Shown here: piece by piece, positions 33,476-43,583 of the stretch
Position numbering within the stretch: position 1 is the stretch's first letter
Layout: each line of letters starts with the position of its first letter
Source of the DNA: Giesbergeria sp.
Lineage (GTDB): Bacteria; Pseudomonadota; Gammaproteobacteria; Burkholderiales; Burkholderiaceae_C
NCBI RefSeq assembly: GCF_028686475.1
Contig: NZ_JAQUCA010000023.1
Span: forward strand, 1-49,095
Reading direction: 5' to 3'
DNA length: 49,095 bases
Notes under the pieces: generated by a model
What the model was told of the DNA's origin: nothing
What the model saw: the letters and a program-made list of their open reading frames with translations, nothing else
Databases searched by the model: none
Program-made: the position numbers and the translations under genes

Positions 33476-34564
33476 ATGTCTGCCCCCCATTTCCATGAAC
33501 TCAAGGTCAAGCGCGTCAGCCCGGAAGCGGCTGGTGCGGTGGCCATCACCTTTGACATCCCGGCCAATCTGCGCGAGGCTTTTGCGTTCGAGCCAGGCCA
33601 ATTTTTAACCTTGCGCGCCACCATCAACGGCCAAGATGTGCGCCGCAACTACTCTATCAGCAGCCCGCGTAGCCGCCTGACGCAAAAGGGCGAGATTGAA
33701 GTCGGTATCCGTGCGGTAGAAAACGGCCTGTTTTCCAACTGGGCTACCACGGCTATCAAGGCAGGCGATAGCCTCAACGTCATGACCCCCGATGGTCGCT
33801 TTGTGGTCAAGAAGCAGCGCGCCATCCACCGCGTCGGTTTTGCTGGTGGTTCGGGCATTACCCCGATTTTGTCGATTGCCGCCACCACGCTAGAAGAGCA
33901 ACCCGAGTCCAAGTTCACCTTGGTCTATGGCAACCGCAACATGGCCACCGTCATGTTCAACGAAGCGCTGCAAGACCTGAAAGACCGCTTTGCTGGTCGC
34001 TTCACCATGATTCACATCTTGTCGAGCCAAGCGCAAGAAGTGGACTTGCTGCAAGGCTTGATTGATGGCGATAAAGTGCGCGCCCTGATTGCCGCGTTCT
34101 TGCCCGTCAAGAGCATGGACGAAGTGTTCATTTGCGGCCCCGAGCCGATGATGGATGCGGTGGAAAAAACCCTGGTCGAGTCCGGTGTGCCTGCCAACCG
34201 CGTCTACAGCGAGCGCTTCAGCGCTGGTGCCCCTGCCGGTGCCCAAGTGGTGAGCATTGATGCGCCCAAAGCCTCGGCTGCGCGCACGGTGCAACTGACG
34301 ATTGTGGTGGACGGCACCGAACACCACATGACGATGGCCTCGACCGAGCGCGTGTTGGATGTAGGCTTAGATGCCGGGCTGGATTTGTCGTTCTCGTGCA
34401 AAGCCGGTGTCTGCTGCACCTGCCGCGCCAAGGTGCTGTGTGGCTCCGTCACGATGGACAAAAACTACACCCTAGAGGCCGACGAAATCGCCCAAGGCTT
34501 TGTTTTGAGCTGCCAAGCCCGCCCCACCAGCGAGCAAGTCACCATCAGCTTTGACGAGCGTTAA
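33476..34564 (+). CDS. paaE: Phenylacetyl-CoA epoxidase reductase subunit PaaE
   Basis: PaaE passes electrons from NADPH through FAD and a plant-type [2Fe-2S] cluster to PaaA. The 362-residue protein has the FAD domain motif RRNYSISSP, the NAD(P) region VGFAGGSGITPILSI, and FICGPEPMMDAVE. A C-terminal ferredoxin domain has cysteines in SCKAGVCCTCRAKV and LSCQA. The start at 33476 (MSAPHFHELKVKRVSP) is the family start; an in-frame ATG inside paaD is rejected. It is the last gene before a strong terminator. Confidence 0.95.
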   Translation: MSAPHFHELKVKRVSPEAAGAVAITFDIPANLREAFAFEPGQFLTLRATINGQDVRRNYSISSPRSRLTQKGEIEVGIRAVENGLFSNWATTAIKAGDSLNVMTPDGRFVVKKQRAIHRVGFAGGSGITPILSIAATTLEEQPESKFTLVYGNRNMATVMFNEALQDLKDRFAGRFTMIHILSSQAQEVDLLQGLIDGDKVRALIAAFLPVKSMDEVFICGPEPMMDAVEKTLVESGVPANRVYSERFSAGAPAGAQVVSIDAPKASAARTVQLTIVVDGTEHHMTMASTERVLDVGLDAGLDLSFSCKAGVCCTCRAKVLCGSVTMDKNYTLEADEIAQGFVLSCQARPTSEQVTISFDER

Positions 34565-34610
34565 GCCGGTTTTGCGACCTCAGGGCGTTTGCGCCACCTC
34601 AAAAAAGCCC

Positions 34611-34637
34611 AAAAAGCCGACCTCGTGTCGGTTTTTT
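34611..34637. terminator. Bidirectional intrinsic terminator after paaE
   Basis: AAAAAGCCGAC pairs with GTCGGTTTTTT around a 5-base loop. A- and T-tracts on both sides allow use by the paa operon and by the convergent gene at 34645. Confidence 0.88.
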
Positions 34638-34644
34638 GCCCTTC

Positions 34645-35001
34645 TCAAGGCTTGACCGGCGTTGGTGCTGGCACCCGCGTGGTGCGTACCGTCTCGCCGG
34701 TGATGGGGTGCAGGTAGCTTTCGACCACCGTGCCTTGGGCATCGACGGCATAAAACTCGTGGCAATTACCGCTAGAGACTTTGTATTTCACCAGCACATA
34801 ATCTTGCGCCCGAAAACGCTCGCGCGCTTGCGCTTCGGATGTCCATTGCGCGCGTGGGGCGTTGGTACAAAACACTTTTTCTTTCGGGGCGCTGGCTTGG
34901 GCCGGCATGGCCGCCAGCAGCGTGCCAGCGCATAACAGCGCAGCCCAAGCCTTGCCGCGCAAGTTCAGAAAAGACCAAACAGGAGAAGAATGCTGTGTCA
35001 T
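34645..35001 (-). CDS. Small secreted protein of unknown function
   Basis: This is a 118-residue protein with a signal peptide (AWAALLCAGTLLAAMPAQASA, cleavage near AQA or ASA) and a mature part of about 80 residues with two Cys (VFCTN, GNCHE) that could form a disulfide. The segment FYAVDAQGTVVESYLHPITG resembles a PepSY-type strand pattern, but the match is weak. The ATG at 35001 is chosen over an upstream one because it begins the signal peptide region. It shares a terminator with paaE. Confidence 0.75.
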   Translation of the reverse strand: MTQHSSPVWSFLNLRGKAWAALLCAGTLLAAMPAQASAPKEKVFCTNAPRAQWTSEAQARERFRAQDYVLVKYKVSSGNCHEFYAVDAQGTVVESYLHPITGETVRTTRVPAPTPVKP

Positions 35002-35193
35002 GCCAGCTAATGTAGGCCAGATAGATGAATAGTGCCTTAAATTGAGTGGAAGTCTAGGCCGTGGTACGCTTGCCGCCAAGGCATCAACCGGTGGCAAAGA
35101 TAGACGTGACAGGTACGCCACCACAGCGCCGAAGGCTGTGCTTTCTGCGCTTTACCGCCCCGGCATCGGTGCCGAGGTTTCACGCGCAAACGG

Positions 35194-36489
35194 ATGAGCA
35201 GCACGCGCTTTTTGACAGGCATTACCACCACCGGCACGCCCCATTTGGGCAATTTTGTCGGTTCAATCCGCCCAGCAGTGGCGGCCAGCCATCGCCCCGG
35301 TGTCGAGAGTTTTTACTTTCTGGCCGATTACCACGCCCTTATCAAATGTGAGGACCCGCAGCGCATCCAGCGCTCTACGCTGGAAATTGCCGCCAGTTGG
35401 TTGGCGGCGGGCCTGAACCCGGAGCAGGTGACGTTTTACCGCCAGTCGGATATTCCTGAAATCCCCGAGCTGACTTGGTTGCTTACCTGCGTCACGGGCA
35501 AGGGCCTGCTCAACCGTGCCCATGCCTACAAAGCCGCTCAAGACAAAAATGCCGCCGTTGGGCGCGAGCAAGACGATGGTGTCACGGCCGGTTTGTTCAT
35601 GTACCCGGTGTTGATGGGGGCCGACATTCTGATGTTCAAGGCCAACAAGGTGCCGGTGGGGCGCGACCAAATCCAGCACATCGAAATGGCGCGCGACATG
35701 GCCAGCAGTTTCAACCACCTGTATGGCGAGCATTTTGTGCTGCCCGAAGCGGTAGTCGATGACAACGTTGCCACTTTGCCCGGCTTGGATGGGCGCAAAA
35801 TGAGCAAAAGCTACGACAACACGATTCCGCTGTTTTCGTCGCGCGCGCAGTTGCAAAAACTGATTGGTGGCCTGCTGACCGATTCGCGCCTGCCGGGCGA
35901 ACCGAAGGAAGTAGAAGGTTCGGCCTTGTTCCAAATCTACCAAGCCTTTGCCACCGAGGCCGAGACCGCCGCACTGCGCCAAGCCTATGCCGATGGCATT
36001 GCCTGGGGCGATGCGAAAAAACTGCTGCTAGAGCGCGTGGACCAAGTGATTGCCCCGATGCGGGCCGAGTATGAAACATTGATTGCAGACCCTGCACGCA
36101 TGGAGCGCACCTTGCTGGCCGGAGCCGAGCGCGCCCGCGCGCTGGCTACGCCCTTTATCCGTGAACTGCGCCACGCCGTGGGCCTGCGTAGCTTGGTGCA
36201 AGTCGCCAGCGCTGCACCCACCAAGGCAGCCAAAGTGGCCAAGCCTGCGTTTAAGCAATACCGCGACACCGAAGGGCAGTTTTACTTCAAACTGCTGGCG
36301 GCTGATGGCCGTTTGTTGTTGCAAAGCACCGGCTTTGCCGCGCCCAAAGAGGCTGGCCAAACCATTGCACGCTTGCAACAGCAGGGTGAAGCCGCATTAG
36401 CCGATGTAGCAGCCCAACTGGCCCCAGTGGAGGGCATTACGGTCCAAGACGTGGCAGCGGCTTTGCAAGCCTTGCGCGCCGACGATTGA
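35194..36489 (+). CDS. trpS: Tryptophanyl-tRNA synthetase with C-terminal DUF1508-like domain
   Basis: TrpS charges tRNA-Trp. The class I motifs are present: TTTGTPHLGN (about 11-20, HIGH equivalent) and DGRKMSKSYDN (about 201-211). Catalytic and anticodon-binding domains fill about residues 1-335. After an Ala-rich linker, residues about 350-400 (FKQYRDTEGQFYFKLLAADG, then LLQSTGF) form a YegP/DUF1508-like beta unit, followed by a helical tail. The 431 residues exceed the usual 330-350. A similar extension may be usual in Burkholderiales; its role is unknown. Confidence 0.93.
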   Translation: MSSTRFLTGITTTGTPHLGNFVGSIRPAVAASHRPGVESFYFLADYHALIKCEDPQRIQRSTLEIAASWLAAGLNPEQVTFYRQSDIPEIPELTWLLTCVTGKGLLNRAHAYKAAQDKNAAVGREQDDGVTAGLFMYPVLMGADILMFKANKVPVGRDQIQHIEMARDMASSFNHLYGEHFVLPEAVVDDNVATLPGLDGRKMSKSYDNTIPLFSSRAQLQKLIGGLLTDSRLPGEPKEVEGSALFQIYQAFATEAETAALRQAYADGIAWGDAKKLLLERVDQVIAPMRAEYETLIADPARMERTLLAGAERARALATPFIRELRHAVGLRSLVQVASAAPTKAAKVAKPAFKQYRDTEGQFYFKLLAADGRLLLQSTGFAAPKEAGQTIARLQQQGEAALADVAAQLAPVEGITVQDVAAALQALRADD

Positions 36490-36495
36490 GCCAGT

Positions 36496-37860
36496 TCAGG
36501 GCGTTGCGTCTTGGAGCAGGGCGCGCAACTCTGCCAAGGCTTGGCGCAAGCTGGCCGGAAGCAGTGCAGGTGGCGCAGGTGGTGTTGTTGCGGGTGTTGC
36601 CGTCTCAGTGGCCCCAGCAGCCAGCGTTTGCACCCATTGCAGTTGTTGCGGCAACGTGACTTGGTGCAGGTCGGCATGGGTTTGCACCCATTGCCGCGCC
36701 TGTGCGCCCAAGCGCTGGCGCTGTGCGCTATTGGCCAGCAAGTCGGCCACCGTGTGTGCCAAAGCAGCGCTATCAAAAAAATCTAGCAATAAACCGTTAT
36801 GGCCGTGTTGTAGCACTTCGCGCACGGGTGCGGTGTCGCTGCCGACGATGGCGCAACCGACGCTCATGGCCTCTAGCAAGCTGCGGCCCAGCACAAATGG
36901 ATAACTCCAATAGACATGCACGCTCGACAGCTGCAACAGGCCGACCAAGCTGGCATGGGGCACCCGCCCAACAAAACGCACCCGCGCCCAATCCTCTGGG
37001 GCTAGGCGCGGTTGTAACGCTTGCACCAGCAACTCGCGCCAGCTTTGGCCGTTGTCGGGGCGCGGGCCATAACCGCCATCGCTGCCCCCAGCGATGAGGA
37101 TGTGCGCTTGGGGGCGCAAGCGCAACAATTGCGGCAGGCAGCGCATAAAAATATGAAAGCCCCGGCAAGGCTCCAGCGTGCGGCTGGCAAAGGTGACGAC
37201 TTCTTGGGCGCGGCTTAACACCAAGCGCTCATTGAGTGTCAGGCTGATGTCGGGCTTGGGGGCCAGGGCTTGGGTGTCGATGCCGTCCCGAATCACGCTG
37301 ATGTGCTGTTGTGGCGACAAGGCCGCGCTAAAGCTATCGGCTTGCCATTGCGTCGGGCTGAAGGCGGCATCCATTTCTTGCCAATGCAGCCAGTGCGGTA
37401 GGTTTTTTAGGCGCAAGGCTGCACCCGTCAGGGGGCCGGGGGCCGGAAACTCGGGGTCAAAACCGGCAGCGATGCTCTCGGGGCGGTAAAACAGCTCGGC
37501 ATACAGGCCCAGCTTGGCCTGTGGCCAGATTTCTTTCAAAAACAGGCTGTCACCCCAAGCCGGGTGCGCGATGATGACATCGGGCGCAAAGCCCTGTGCC
37601 TGTAATTGCAGCGCGGCTTGGCAAGCGGCTTCGGCGCGCAGGGTTTGGCGCTCCAGGTCTTGCAACCACGGGTGCAATGGGGTGGCTGCTGTGCGTGGCG
37701 TGGGGCAAGCTACCAAAGTTACGCCCTGCCACGAAGTGGCCACAGGCTCGGGCTGGGCTGCCACCAAGGCCAGTACGGTATGGGCGGCATCGGCGGCTAA
37801 ATGGGCGGCTAATGCCGCAAACGGCCCCGGAAAATAGGGGTGAACGAACAGTATCTTCAT
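36496..37860 (-). CDS. Glycosyltransferase family 4 (GT-B fold)
   Basis: This 454-residue protein begins MKILFVHPYFPGPF. It has an N-terminal acceptor domain with DVIIAHPAWGDSLF and a C-terminal Rossmann domain with EPCRGFHIFMRCLPQLL, HILIAGGSDGGYG, VRFVGRVPHASLVGLL and LLEAMSVGCAIVGSDTAPVREVLQHG, the Glu-x7-Glu region of GT4 enzymes. Sugar donor and acceptor are unknown. A Pro/Ala-rich tail ends the protein. The ATG at 37860 is one codon after a possible TTG. It lies 22 bases downstream of mutY, probably in the same transcript. Confidence 0.85.
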   Translation of the reverse strand: MKILFVHPYFPGPFAALAAHLAADAAHTVLALVAAQPEPVATSWQGVTLVACPTPRTAATPLHPWLQDLERQTLRAEAACQAALQLQAQGFAPDVIIAHPAWGDSLFLKEIWPQAKLGLYAELFYRPESIAAGFDPEFPAPGPLTGAALRLKNLPHWLHWQEMDAAFSPTQWQADSFSAALSPQQHISVIRDGIDTQALAPKPDISLTLNERLVLSRAQEVVTFASRTLEPCRGFHIFMRCLPQLLRLRPQAHILIAGGSDGGYGPRPDNGQSWRELLVQALQPRLAPEDWARVRFVGRVPHASLVGLLQLSSVHVYWSYPFVLGRSLLEAMSVGCAIVGSDTAPVREVLQHGHNGLLLDFFDSAALAHTVADLLANSAQRQRLGAQARQWVQTHADLHQVTLPQQLQWVQTLAAGATETATPATTPPAPPALLPASLRQALAELRALLQDATP

Positions 37861-37881
37861 CAACCGGGGCTGTGGGTGTGT

Positions 37882-38919
37882 TTAAGCATCCACCGTCAAT
37901 AATTTGCGAATCGGGGCGGGCAGGCCCAAGTGGGGCCATTGTTCCGCGCTAAACCAGTTGCCACTCGCAGTGTCAAGGGCTTCGGTGTTTGCCAGTGTGG
38001 CCCGCACCGGGTGCAGGTGTAAATCGCGGTGCGTGAGTACATGCAAGAAGGCGGGCAGGTGTTCTACCGTGCGTGCTTGTGGTAACGCTGGGTGCTGTGC
38101 GACAGCAGCGGCGGACTCATGCACTGGCAAGCAATACAAGCCAGCCCAAATGCCTTGGTTGGGGCGCTGCTGCAAATACACCCGTCCTTGGGCATCTTGC
38201 AACCACAGCAACCACCACGATTGGGCTTGGCGCTGCAATTTGCGTGTTTTGACGGGGTAGTTTTCGGGCGCGCCTTGGGCCAAGGCCACGCATTCGCGGC
38301 TCAAGGGGCAGAGCAGGCAACTGGGTTTGCGTACTGAGCATACCGTGGCACCCAAATCCATCAGCCCTTGGGTATAGCGTGGCATGGCCATATCCAACTG
38401 CTGGGTCGGCAACAGGGTTTGGGCGGCATCCCACAATTGGCGCTCGTGCGCGGCCACGGCCAAATCGGCGGCAAAACCCAGTGCCCGCGTTAAAACGCGG
38501 CGCACATTGGCATCCAAAATCGGCACGCGCTCGGCAAAGCAAAAAGCTGCAATCGCTCCGGCAGTGGAGCGCCCTATGCCCGGTAACTCTGCCAACTGGG
38601 CCGCAGTGCGTGGAAACTGCCCCCCATGCTCTGCCAATACCACTTGGGCGCAGCGGTGTAAATTGCGCGCCCGACTGTAATAGCCCAAACCACTCCATAG
38701 CGCCAACACCTCGTCTTGCGAAGCGGCGGCCAAAGCGGCTACGTTGGGGAAACGGGCTAAAAAGCGCTCGTAGTAAGCCAGCACGGTGCTGACTTGGGTT
38801 TGCTGCAACATGATTTCGGACAACCAAACGCGGTACGGGTCGCGCGTTTGTTGCCAAGGCAGGTGCTGGCGGCCATGCTCGGCCTGCCAAGCCACTACCT
38901 TATCGGCCAAACTGCTCAT
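37882..38919 (-). CDS. mutY: A/G-specific adenine DNA glycosylase
   Basis: MutY removes adenine mispaired with 8-oxoguanine. The 345-residue protein has the helix-hairpin-helix LAELPGIGRSTAGAIAAF (about 107-124) with the catalytic Asp in PILDANVRRVL, [4Fe-4S] cysteines in CSVRKPSCLLCPLSREC (about 193-209), and a C-terminal NUDIX-like domain with LQQRPNQGIWAGLYCLP. Its ATG overlaps the GTPase stop by four bases, so it is translated after it. mutM lies upstream in the same direction. Confidence 0.95.
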   Translation of the reverse strand: MSSLADKVVAWQAEHGRQHLPWQQTRDPYRVWLSEIMLQQTQVSTVLAYYERFLARFPNVAALAAASQDEVLALWSGLGYYSRARNLHRCAQVVLAEHGGQFPRTAAQLAELPGIGRSTAGAIAAFCFAERVPILDANVRRVLTRALGFAADLAVAAHERQLWDAAQTLLPTQQLDMAMPRYTQGLMDLGATVCSVRKPSCLLCPLSRECVALAQGAPENYPVKTRKLQRQAQSWWLLWLQDAQGRVYLQQRPNQGIWAGLYCLPVHESAAAVAQHPALPQARTVEHLPAFLHVLTHRDLHLHPVRATLANTEALDTASGNWFSAEQWPHLGLPAPIRKLLTVDA

Positions 38920-40889
38920 GCAGGGGCCAGCGCGGTTGCGCTTTCTGCCGCTGCTGCCTCAGTGGCAGCACCCGACAGTGCCAGCAATTGCTGGGTGTGT
39001 GCTTGCAAGCGTTGCTCTAATTGGGCCAAGGTGGCCTCGCTTTCTTCGATTTCGGTGATGCGCTCGACCAAGCCACTGGCGGCCGATTGGATGCGGTCCA
39101 CGGCCTCGATGCGGCGGGTAAAACTGCGCCGCCGCTCGCGCAGTTGGGCATCTAATTGGGCGGTAGCGGTTTTGCTCCACAGCTCTAAATCATTGGCTGC
39201 CGATTCAAACACCGCGCGCACGCGCATGAACAGCGCCCGGCCCAAGCGTTCGGCAAAATCAGGGTTGGCCAATTTGAGGGCATTGCCCAAACTCAGGTAT
39301 TGCAGGTGGCTTTCTTGGATACGCGATAAATCGGTGGCAAACTGCTCCATGCGCGGTGCTGGCGGTACTTGCAGCGAGAAGCCAAACTCGGAATTGAGCT
39401 GGCTGAAGGTGCCCCCTAACATGGCTTGGATTTCGGTGGCGGCAGCTTGGGCGGCGTCTAAGGTGGCGCACAGGTGTTCAAAGGTTTGCGCGTATTGCTT
39501 GCGTACCCCCAGCTTCAGGCCCTTTTGCTGCAAGGCATCGACCAAAGCACGCATCTGCTCTTTCAATGCTTTGGCCCCCAATTGCTGAAACACATCTTGT
39601 AACAATTTCAGGTGTACGGTACGCACTGCCTGTATTTTGGCCGCGCTGAAATTGAACTCGGTTTGCTCTTGTTCAATCCGGCTCCGCATCGACTCAATCA
39701 CCGAGGCATTTTTGCCACGCAAACTGCGTAGCTCTAGCATTTGGTCATCTAAATCACGGCGGCGGATGTTGAACACGCGGCCCATTTCGGTGTTCAGATT
39801 GGCCACTCCAGCCGCCACTGCCGCACGCAAAATGGTTTGCCGTTGCCCCATGATGCCGTGGGCCAAGGCGGCCTCTAGGGTGGGCAAGCCGCTGGCTTGC
39901 AGCAAGGCATCATCGTTGGTAATTTTGGCCAACAAGCCTTTTTGTGCCGATACCGGCAACACTTGGCTGGTGGCCACGCCCAGCAATTGGGCCGAGGTAG
40001 CACATTGGCGCTGCAATTGCTCCCGCACCAGCTCTGGGGTGTTGAGGGCATCCCACAGGGTGTCAATCTTGTTCAGCACCACCAGCCGGGCATCGTTGCT
40101 GCCTTGCGGATTGGCCAGATGCTCGCGCCAAATCGCCAAATCGGAGCGCGTCACGCCGGTATCGGCCCCCAAAATAAACACCACCGCATGGGCCTGCGGA
40201 ATTAAATTGACCGTCAGTTCTGGCTCGGCCCCGACGGCATTGAGGCCGGGGGTGTCCAAAATCACCAGCCCATCTTTGAGCAGCGGGTGCGGCATGTTGA
40301 TGATGGCGTGGCGCCACATCGGCACTTCTACTTGGCCTTGGGCATCGGGGGCGGGGTTGTCTTCGGGCAGCTCGTCGTTCCAAAAGCCCAAGGCTTGGGC
40401 ATCTTGTACCGATACCTTGCGTACTTGGGCCACTTTCTCGATGGCGGCTGCAATTTGGTCGGCGTTGTGGATGTCCAGCGGCAGCATGACCCAAGTGTCG
40501 CGCTTGAGCCGCCACTCGCTCAGGCTTAACGCTTGCAAACGGGTGTCAATCGGCAACAAGCGCAAAGTGGGCGGCTCGGTGCTATCGTAGCCAAGCTCGG
40601 TGGGGCACATGGTGGTGCGCCCCGGACTGGCTGGCATGATGCGTCGCCCATACTTGGCAAAAAAGATGGCGTTAATCAGCTCGGATTTACCGCGCGAAAA
40701 CTCGGCCACAAAGGCCACCATGATTTTGTCGGAGCGTACTTGAGCCTCTAGCCGTTGTAGGCGCTCTTGCGCGGCGGCATCCATCAGCTCATGGGCGTTC
40801 ATCCATTGCGCCAGCTGCTTCAACTGCTGGGCAAATGCACGCCGCCAGTGGCCATGCTGCTCAAACTGGTCGTTGAATGAAGATCCCAC
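38916..40889 (-). CDS. Dynamin-like large GTPase
   Basis: The 657-residue protein has a GTPase domain with P-loop AEFSRGKSELINA (about 63-75), switch Thr in GRTTMCPTEL, G3 DTPGLNAV, and G4 NKID. Long alpha-helical, coiled-coil-prone segments follow (RRRDLDDQMLELRSLRGKN, LELWSKTATAQLDAQLRER) as in bacterial dynamin-like proteins. No clear transmembrane segment is seen; the Ala-rich C-terminus is short. The GTG at 40889 is chosen because AGGA precedes it by nine bases; the earlier ATG at 40955 lies within mutM. Bacterial dynamins remodel or repair membranes; the function here is unknown. It sits between mutM and mutY. Confidence 0.88.
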   Translation of the reverse strand: MGSSFNDQFEQHGHWRRAFAQQLKQLAQWMNAHELMDAAAQERLQRLEAQVRSDKIMVAFVAEFSRGKSELINAIFFAKYGRRIMPASPGRTTMCPTELGYDSTEPPTLRLLPIDTRLQALSLSEWRLKRDTWVMLPLDIHNADQIAAAIEKVAQVRKVSVQDAQALGFWNDELPEDNPAPDAQGQVEVPMWRHAIINMPHPLLKDGLVILDTPGLNAVGAEPELTVNLIPQAHAVVFILGADTGVTRSDLAIWREHLANPQGSNDARLVVLNKIDTLWDALNTPELVREQLQRQCATSAQLLGVATSQVLPVSAQKGLLAKITNDDALLQASGLPTLEAALAHGIMGQRQTILRAAVAAGVANLNTEMGRVFNIRRRDLDDQMLELRSLRGKNASVIESMRSRIEQEQTEFNFSAAKIQAVRTVHLKLLQDVFQQLGAKALKEQMRALVDALQQKGLKLGVRKQYAQTFEHLCATLDAAQAAATEIQAMLGGTFSQLNSEFGFSLQVPPAPRMEQFATDLSRIQESHLQYLSLGNALKLANPDFAERLGRALFMRVRAVFESAANDLELWSKTATAQLDAQLRERRRSFTRRIEAVDRIQSAASGLVERITEIEESEATLAQLEQRLQAHTQQLLALSGAATEAAAAESATALAPA

Positions 40890-40939
40890 TTTATTCCTGG
40901 AGATTAAAAAGCTGTCTGCACCAGACAGCGGCAAAAAAT

Positions 40940-41755
40940 TTAGCCATGTTGGCAACTAGGACAGTAATAACTGCTGCGCTGCCCTTGGCGCACCATGCAC
41001 ACCGGGGTAGCGCAAGTATGACAGGGCTGGCCCGCGCGTCCGTAAACTTGGGCCTGTTGTTGAAAATGGCCGCTTTGGCCATCGGCATTGCTAAAGTTAC
41101 GCAAGGTGCTGCCGCCGGTTTCTAGTGCTTGGTTGAGTACTTGCACAATGGCACTGTGCAGGCGTTGCACCCGTTGCGGGCTGACATCGCATGCGGCCAC
41201 CGTGGGCAAAATACCGGCCAAAAACAGGGCCTCGCTGGCATAAATGTTACCGACACCCACCACGACTTTACCCGCCAGCAACACTTGTTTGATGTCACTG
41301 CGGCTGTTTTTTAGCCCTTGTTGGAATGCTGCCACGCTGAAATCTTCTGACAGCGGCTCTAGCCCCCAATGGCCCAGCAGTTTGCGTGCTATCGGGTCTT
41401 GCTCATCGCGGGCATAGACCACAGCCCCAAAACGGCGCGGGTCGTGCAGGCGCAATATACCTTGCGTGGTGTGCAAATCAAAATGGTCATGCACGCCGGG
41501 CGGTGGCAAGCTGGCCGCAAAGCGCAAGCTACCCGACATGCCCAAGTGCAGCAGCAACAAGCCACGGTCTAAATCTATCAGCAGGTATTTGCCGCGTCGG
41601 CGCACCGCCAACACCTGTTGGCCGACCAAATTTTCGGGCGCACAACCCAAAGGCCAACGCAAAGGCTTGCCCAAGCGGGCCGCCACAATGTGCGCTTGGG
41701 CAATAGCCGACGCAAAGCTGCGCCGCGTAACTTCTACCTCTGGCAATTCAGGCAT
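40940..41755 (-). CDS. mutM: Formamidopyrimidine-DNA glycosylase
   Basis: MutM (Fpg) excises 8-oxoguanine and formamidopyrimidines from DNA. The 271-residue protein starts [12 protein letters not shown], with the catalytic N-terminal Pro and Glu, has the conserved LGMSGSLR loop, [11 protein letters not shown], and a C-terminal zinc finger with CHTC and CPSC. The ATG at 41755 is required to expose Pro2; longer frames upstream are rejected. It is divergent from the TPR gene and probably leads the mutM–GTPase–mutY–glycosyltransferase transcript. Confidence 0.96.
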   Translation of the reverse strand: MPELPEVEVTRRSFASAIAQAHIVAARLGKPLRWPLGCAPENLVGQQVLAVRRRGKYLLIDLDRGLLLLHLGMSGSLRFAASLPPPGVHDHFDLHTTQGILRLHDPRRFGAVVYARDEQDPIARKLLGHWGLEPLSEDFSVAAFQQGLKNSRSDIKQVLLAGKVVVGVGNIYASEALFLAGILPTVAACDVSPQRVQRLHSAIVQVLNQALETGGSTLRNFSNADGQSGHFQQQAQVYGRAGQPCHTCATPVCMVRQGQRSSYYCPSCQHG

Positions 41756-41774
41756 CTCGAACCACTTGTAAGCA

Positions 41775-43583
41775 ATGTTGGAGCTTCGATTATTATGGTT
41801 CATGGCCTCCTGTATCCATCGTTTTTTATTTTCTGCACTTGTTGCTGCTTTTACTAGCTCCGCCCAGCTGGCGTTGGCTGGCCCGGCGGTGCCCAAATCG
41901 CCTTCGGCGAGCGCACAGCAGCGCCAAGCGCTGCAAGAGCTGCGACGGCCAATGCTGGATGCAGAAACTTTTTACGAAATTTTATTGGGCGAAATGACCA
42001 CCCGCAGTGGCGACCCCGCCACCGGCTTTGCCCTGATGCTAGAGGCGGCACGCAACAGCGAGGACGAAAAACTCTACCAACGCGCGGCCAATATTGCACT
42101 GCAAGCGCGCTCGGGCGAGTCGGCCTTGATTGCCGCACGCGCTTGGCAACAAGCCTGGCCCGAATCGGTCGAGGCCAACCGCTACGTGCTGCAAATTTTG
42201 GTGGCCCTCAACCGGGTGCGTGATTCCATCCCGGCCCTGACACAAGAATTGGCCAACACCCCCGCCGCCAGCCAAGCCAGTGCCTTGCTGGCGCTGCCCA
42301 CTCTGTACCGGCGCATCCCTGATAAGCCCTTGCTACTGGGTTTGGTAGAGCCGGTGCTGGCACCGTATTTGGCGCAGGAGCATACCGCCGTGGCAGCATG
42401 GGCCGCCTTAGGCCGCCTGCGCTTGCAAGCCGAAGACCTGTCTGGCGCAGTGCAAGCCGTGCAACAAGCCCAAAAACTGGCCCCAGACGATGAGGCTACC
42501 GCCCTGCTGGCGCTGGAATTGTTAGAGCGCGGCGAGCTGGCTGCTGGCGCGCTGGTGGATGTTTATTTTGCCCAGCCCCAAGCCAGCGCTCCGCTGCGCT
42601 TGGCCTATACGCGCTGGCTATTGGCCACCCAGCGCCATGCCGATGCCCAAGCGCAATTGAACACCCTGACCAGCCAAACCCCAGACCAATCCGAGGCTTG
42701 GTTTTTGTTGGCGGCAGTAGCATTGCAAAACAACCAATTGCCCGAGGCCGAAGCAGCGCTAGAAAAATTCATGGCCCTGACGGCCAGCACCGAAGCTGCC
42801 GACAACAAGCTTAACAAAAGCCTGACCCAAGCCTATCTGCTGCACGCCCAAATCGCCGAAAAACGCGGCCAGTACCACCAAGCCGATGCGTGGCTCAACC
42901 GAATTCAGCACCCCGAAGACCGCTTTATCGCCCAAACCCAACGCGCGGCCTTGTTGGCGCGCCAAGGCAAATTGCCCCAAGCCCGCGCTTTGCTGCGCCA
43001 ACTGCCCACGCAAAACGCGCAAGAAGAGCAGCTCAAGCTGCAAGCCGAAGTCCAATTGCTGCGCGATGCCAAACAATACGCCCCGGCCTACGAAATCCAA
43101 GCCCAACTGGCCGCGCTAGACCCGGACAACAACGAACTCCTCTACGACCACGCCATGCTGGCCGACAAACTGGGGCGTTTGGACGAAATGGAGCGCCTGC
43201 TGCGCCAAATTATCGAGCGCCAGCCCGATTTTCAGCACGCTTACAACGCCTTGGGCTACTCCTTGGCCGACCGGGGCCTGCGCCTCAAAGAAGCCAAAGC
43301 CCTGATAGAAACCGCCCTCAGTCATGCCCCCAATGACCCCTTCATCATCGACAGCTTGGGCTGGGTGCATTTTCGGCTAGGCGAACACACCGAAGCCCTG
43401 CGCCTACTCGAATCGGCCTTTGCCCGCCGCCCCGATGCCGAAATTGCCGCCCATTTGGGCGAAGTGCTTTGGACGATGAAGCAACCCGAGCGCGCCCGTG
43501 CCATCTGGCAACAGGGCTTGCGCCTGCAAGGCGATAACGAAACCCTGCTCAAAACCCTGCGCCGCTTTGGCGTGCGCCCCTGA
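41775..43583 (+). CDS. Exported TPR-repeat protein
   Basis: This is a protein of up to 602 residues with an N-terminal signal ([19 protein letters not shown], cleavage near LALAG) and tetratricopeptide-type helical repeats through most of its length, clearest at the C-terminus ([20 protein letters not shown] and [20 protein letters not shown]). Such proteins lie upstream of lolB in most Burkholderiales and probably scaffold envelope proteins; the partner is unknown. The ATG at 41802 is an alternative start closer to the signal core. Its TGA overlaps the lolB ATG by one base. Confidence 0.88.
   Translation: MLELRLLWFMASCIHRFLFSALVAAFTSSAQLALAGPAVPKSPSASAQQRQALQELRRPMLDAETFYEILLGEMTTRSGDPATGFALMLEAARNSEDEKLYQRAANIALQARSGESALIAARAWQQAWPESVEANRYVLQILVALNRVRDSIPALTQELANTPAASQASALLALPTLYRRIPDKPLLLGLVEPVLAPYLAQEHTAVAAWAALGRLRLQAEDLSGAVQAVQQAQKLAPDDEATALLALELLERGELAAGALVDVYFAQPQASAPLRLAYTRWLLATQRHADAQAQLNTLTSQTPDQSEAWFLLAAVALQNNQLPEAEAALEKFMALTASTEAADNKLNKSLTQAYLLHAQIAEKRGQYHQADAWLNRIQHPEDRFIAQTQRAALLARQGKLPQARALLRQLPTQNAQEEQLKLQAEVQLLRDAKQYAPAYEIQAQLAALDPDNNELLYDHAMLADKLGRLDEMERLLRQIIERQPDFQHAYNALGYSLADRGLRLKEAKALIETALSHAPNDPFIIDSLGWVHFRLGEHTEALRLLESAFARRPDAEIAAHLGEVLWTMKQPERARAIWQQGLRLQGDNETLLKTLRRFGVRP

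Noticed and set aside
40890-40955. Earlier ATG for the dynamin-like GTPase
   Set aside because: It overlaps the end of mutM and lacks family sequence. The GTG at 40889 has AGGA upstream.
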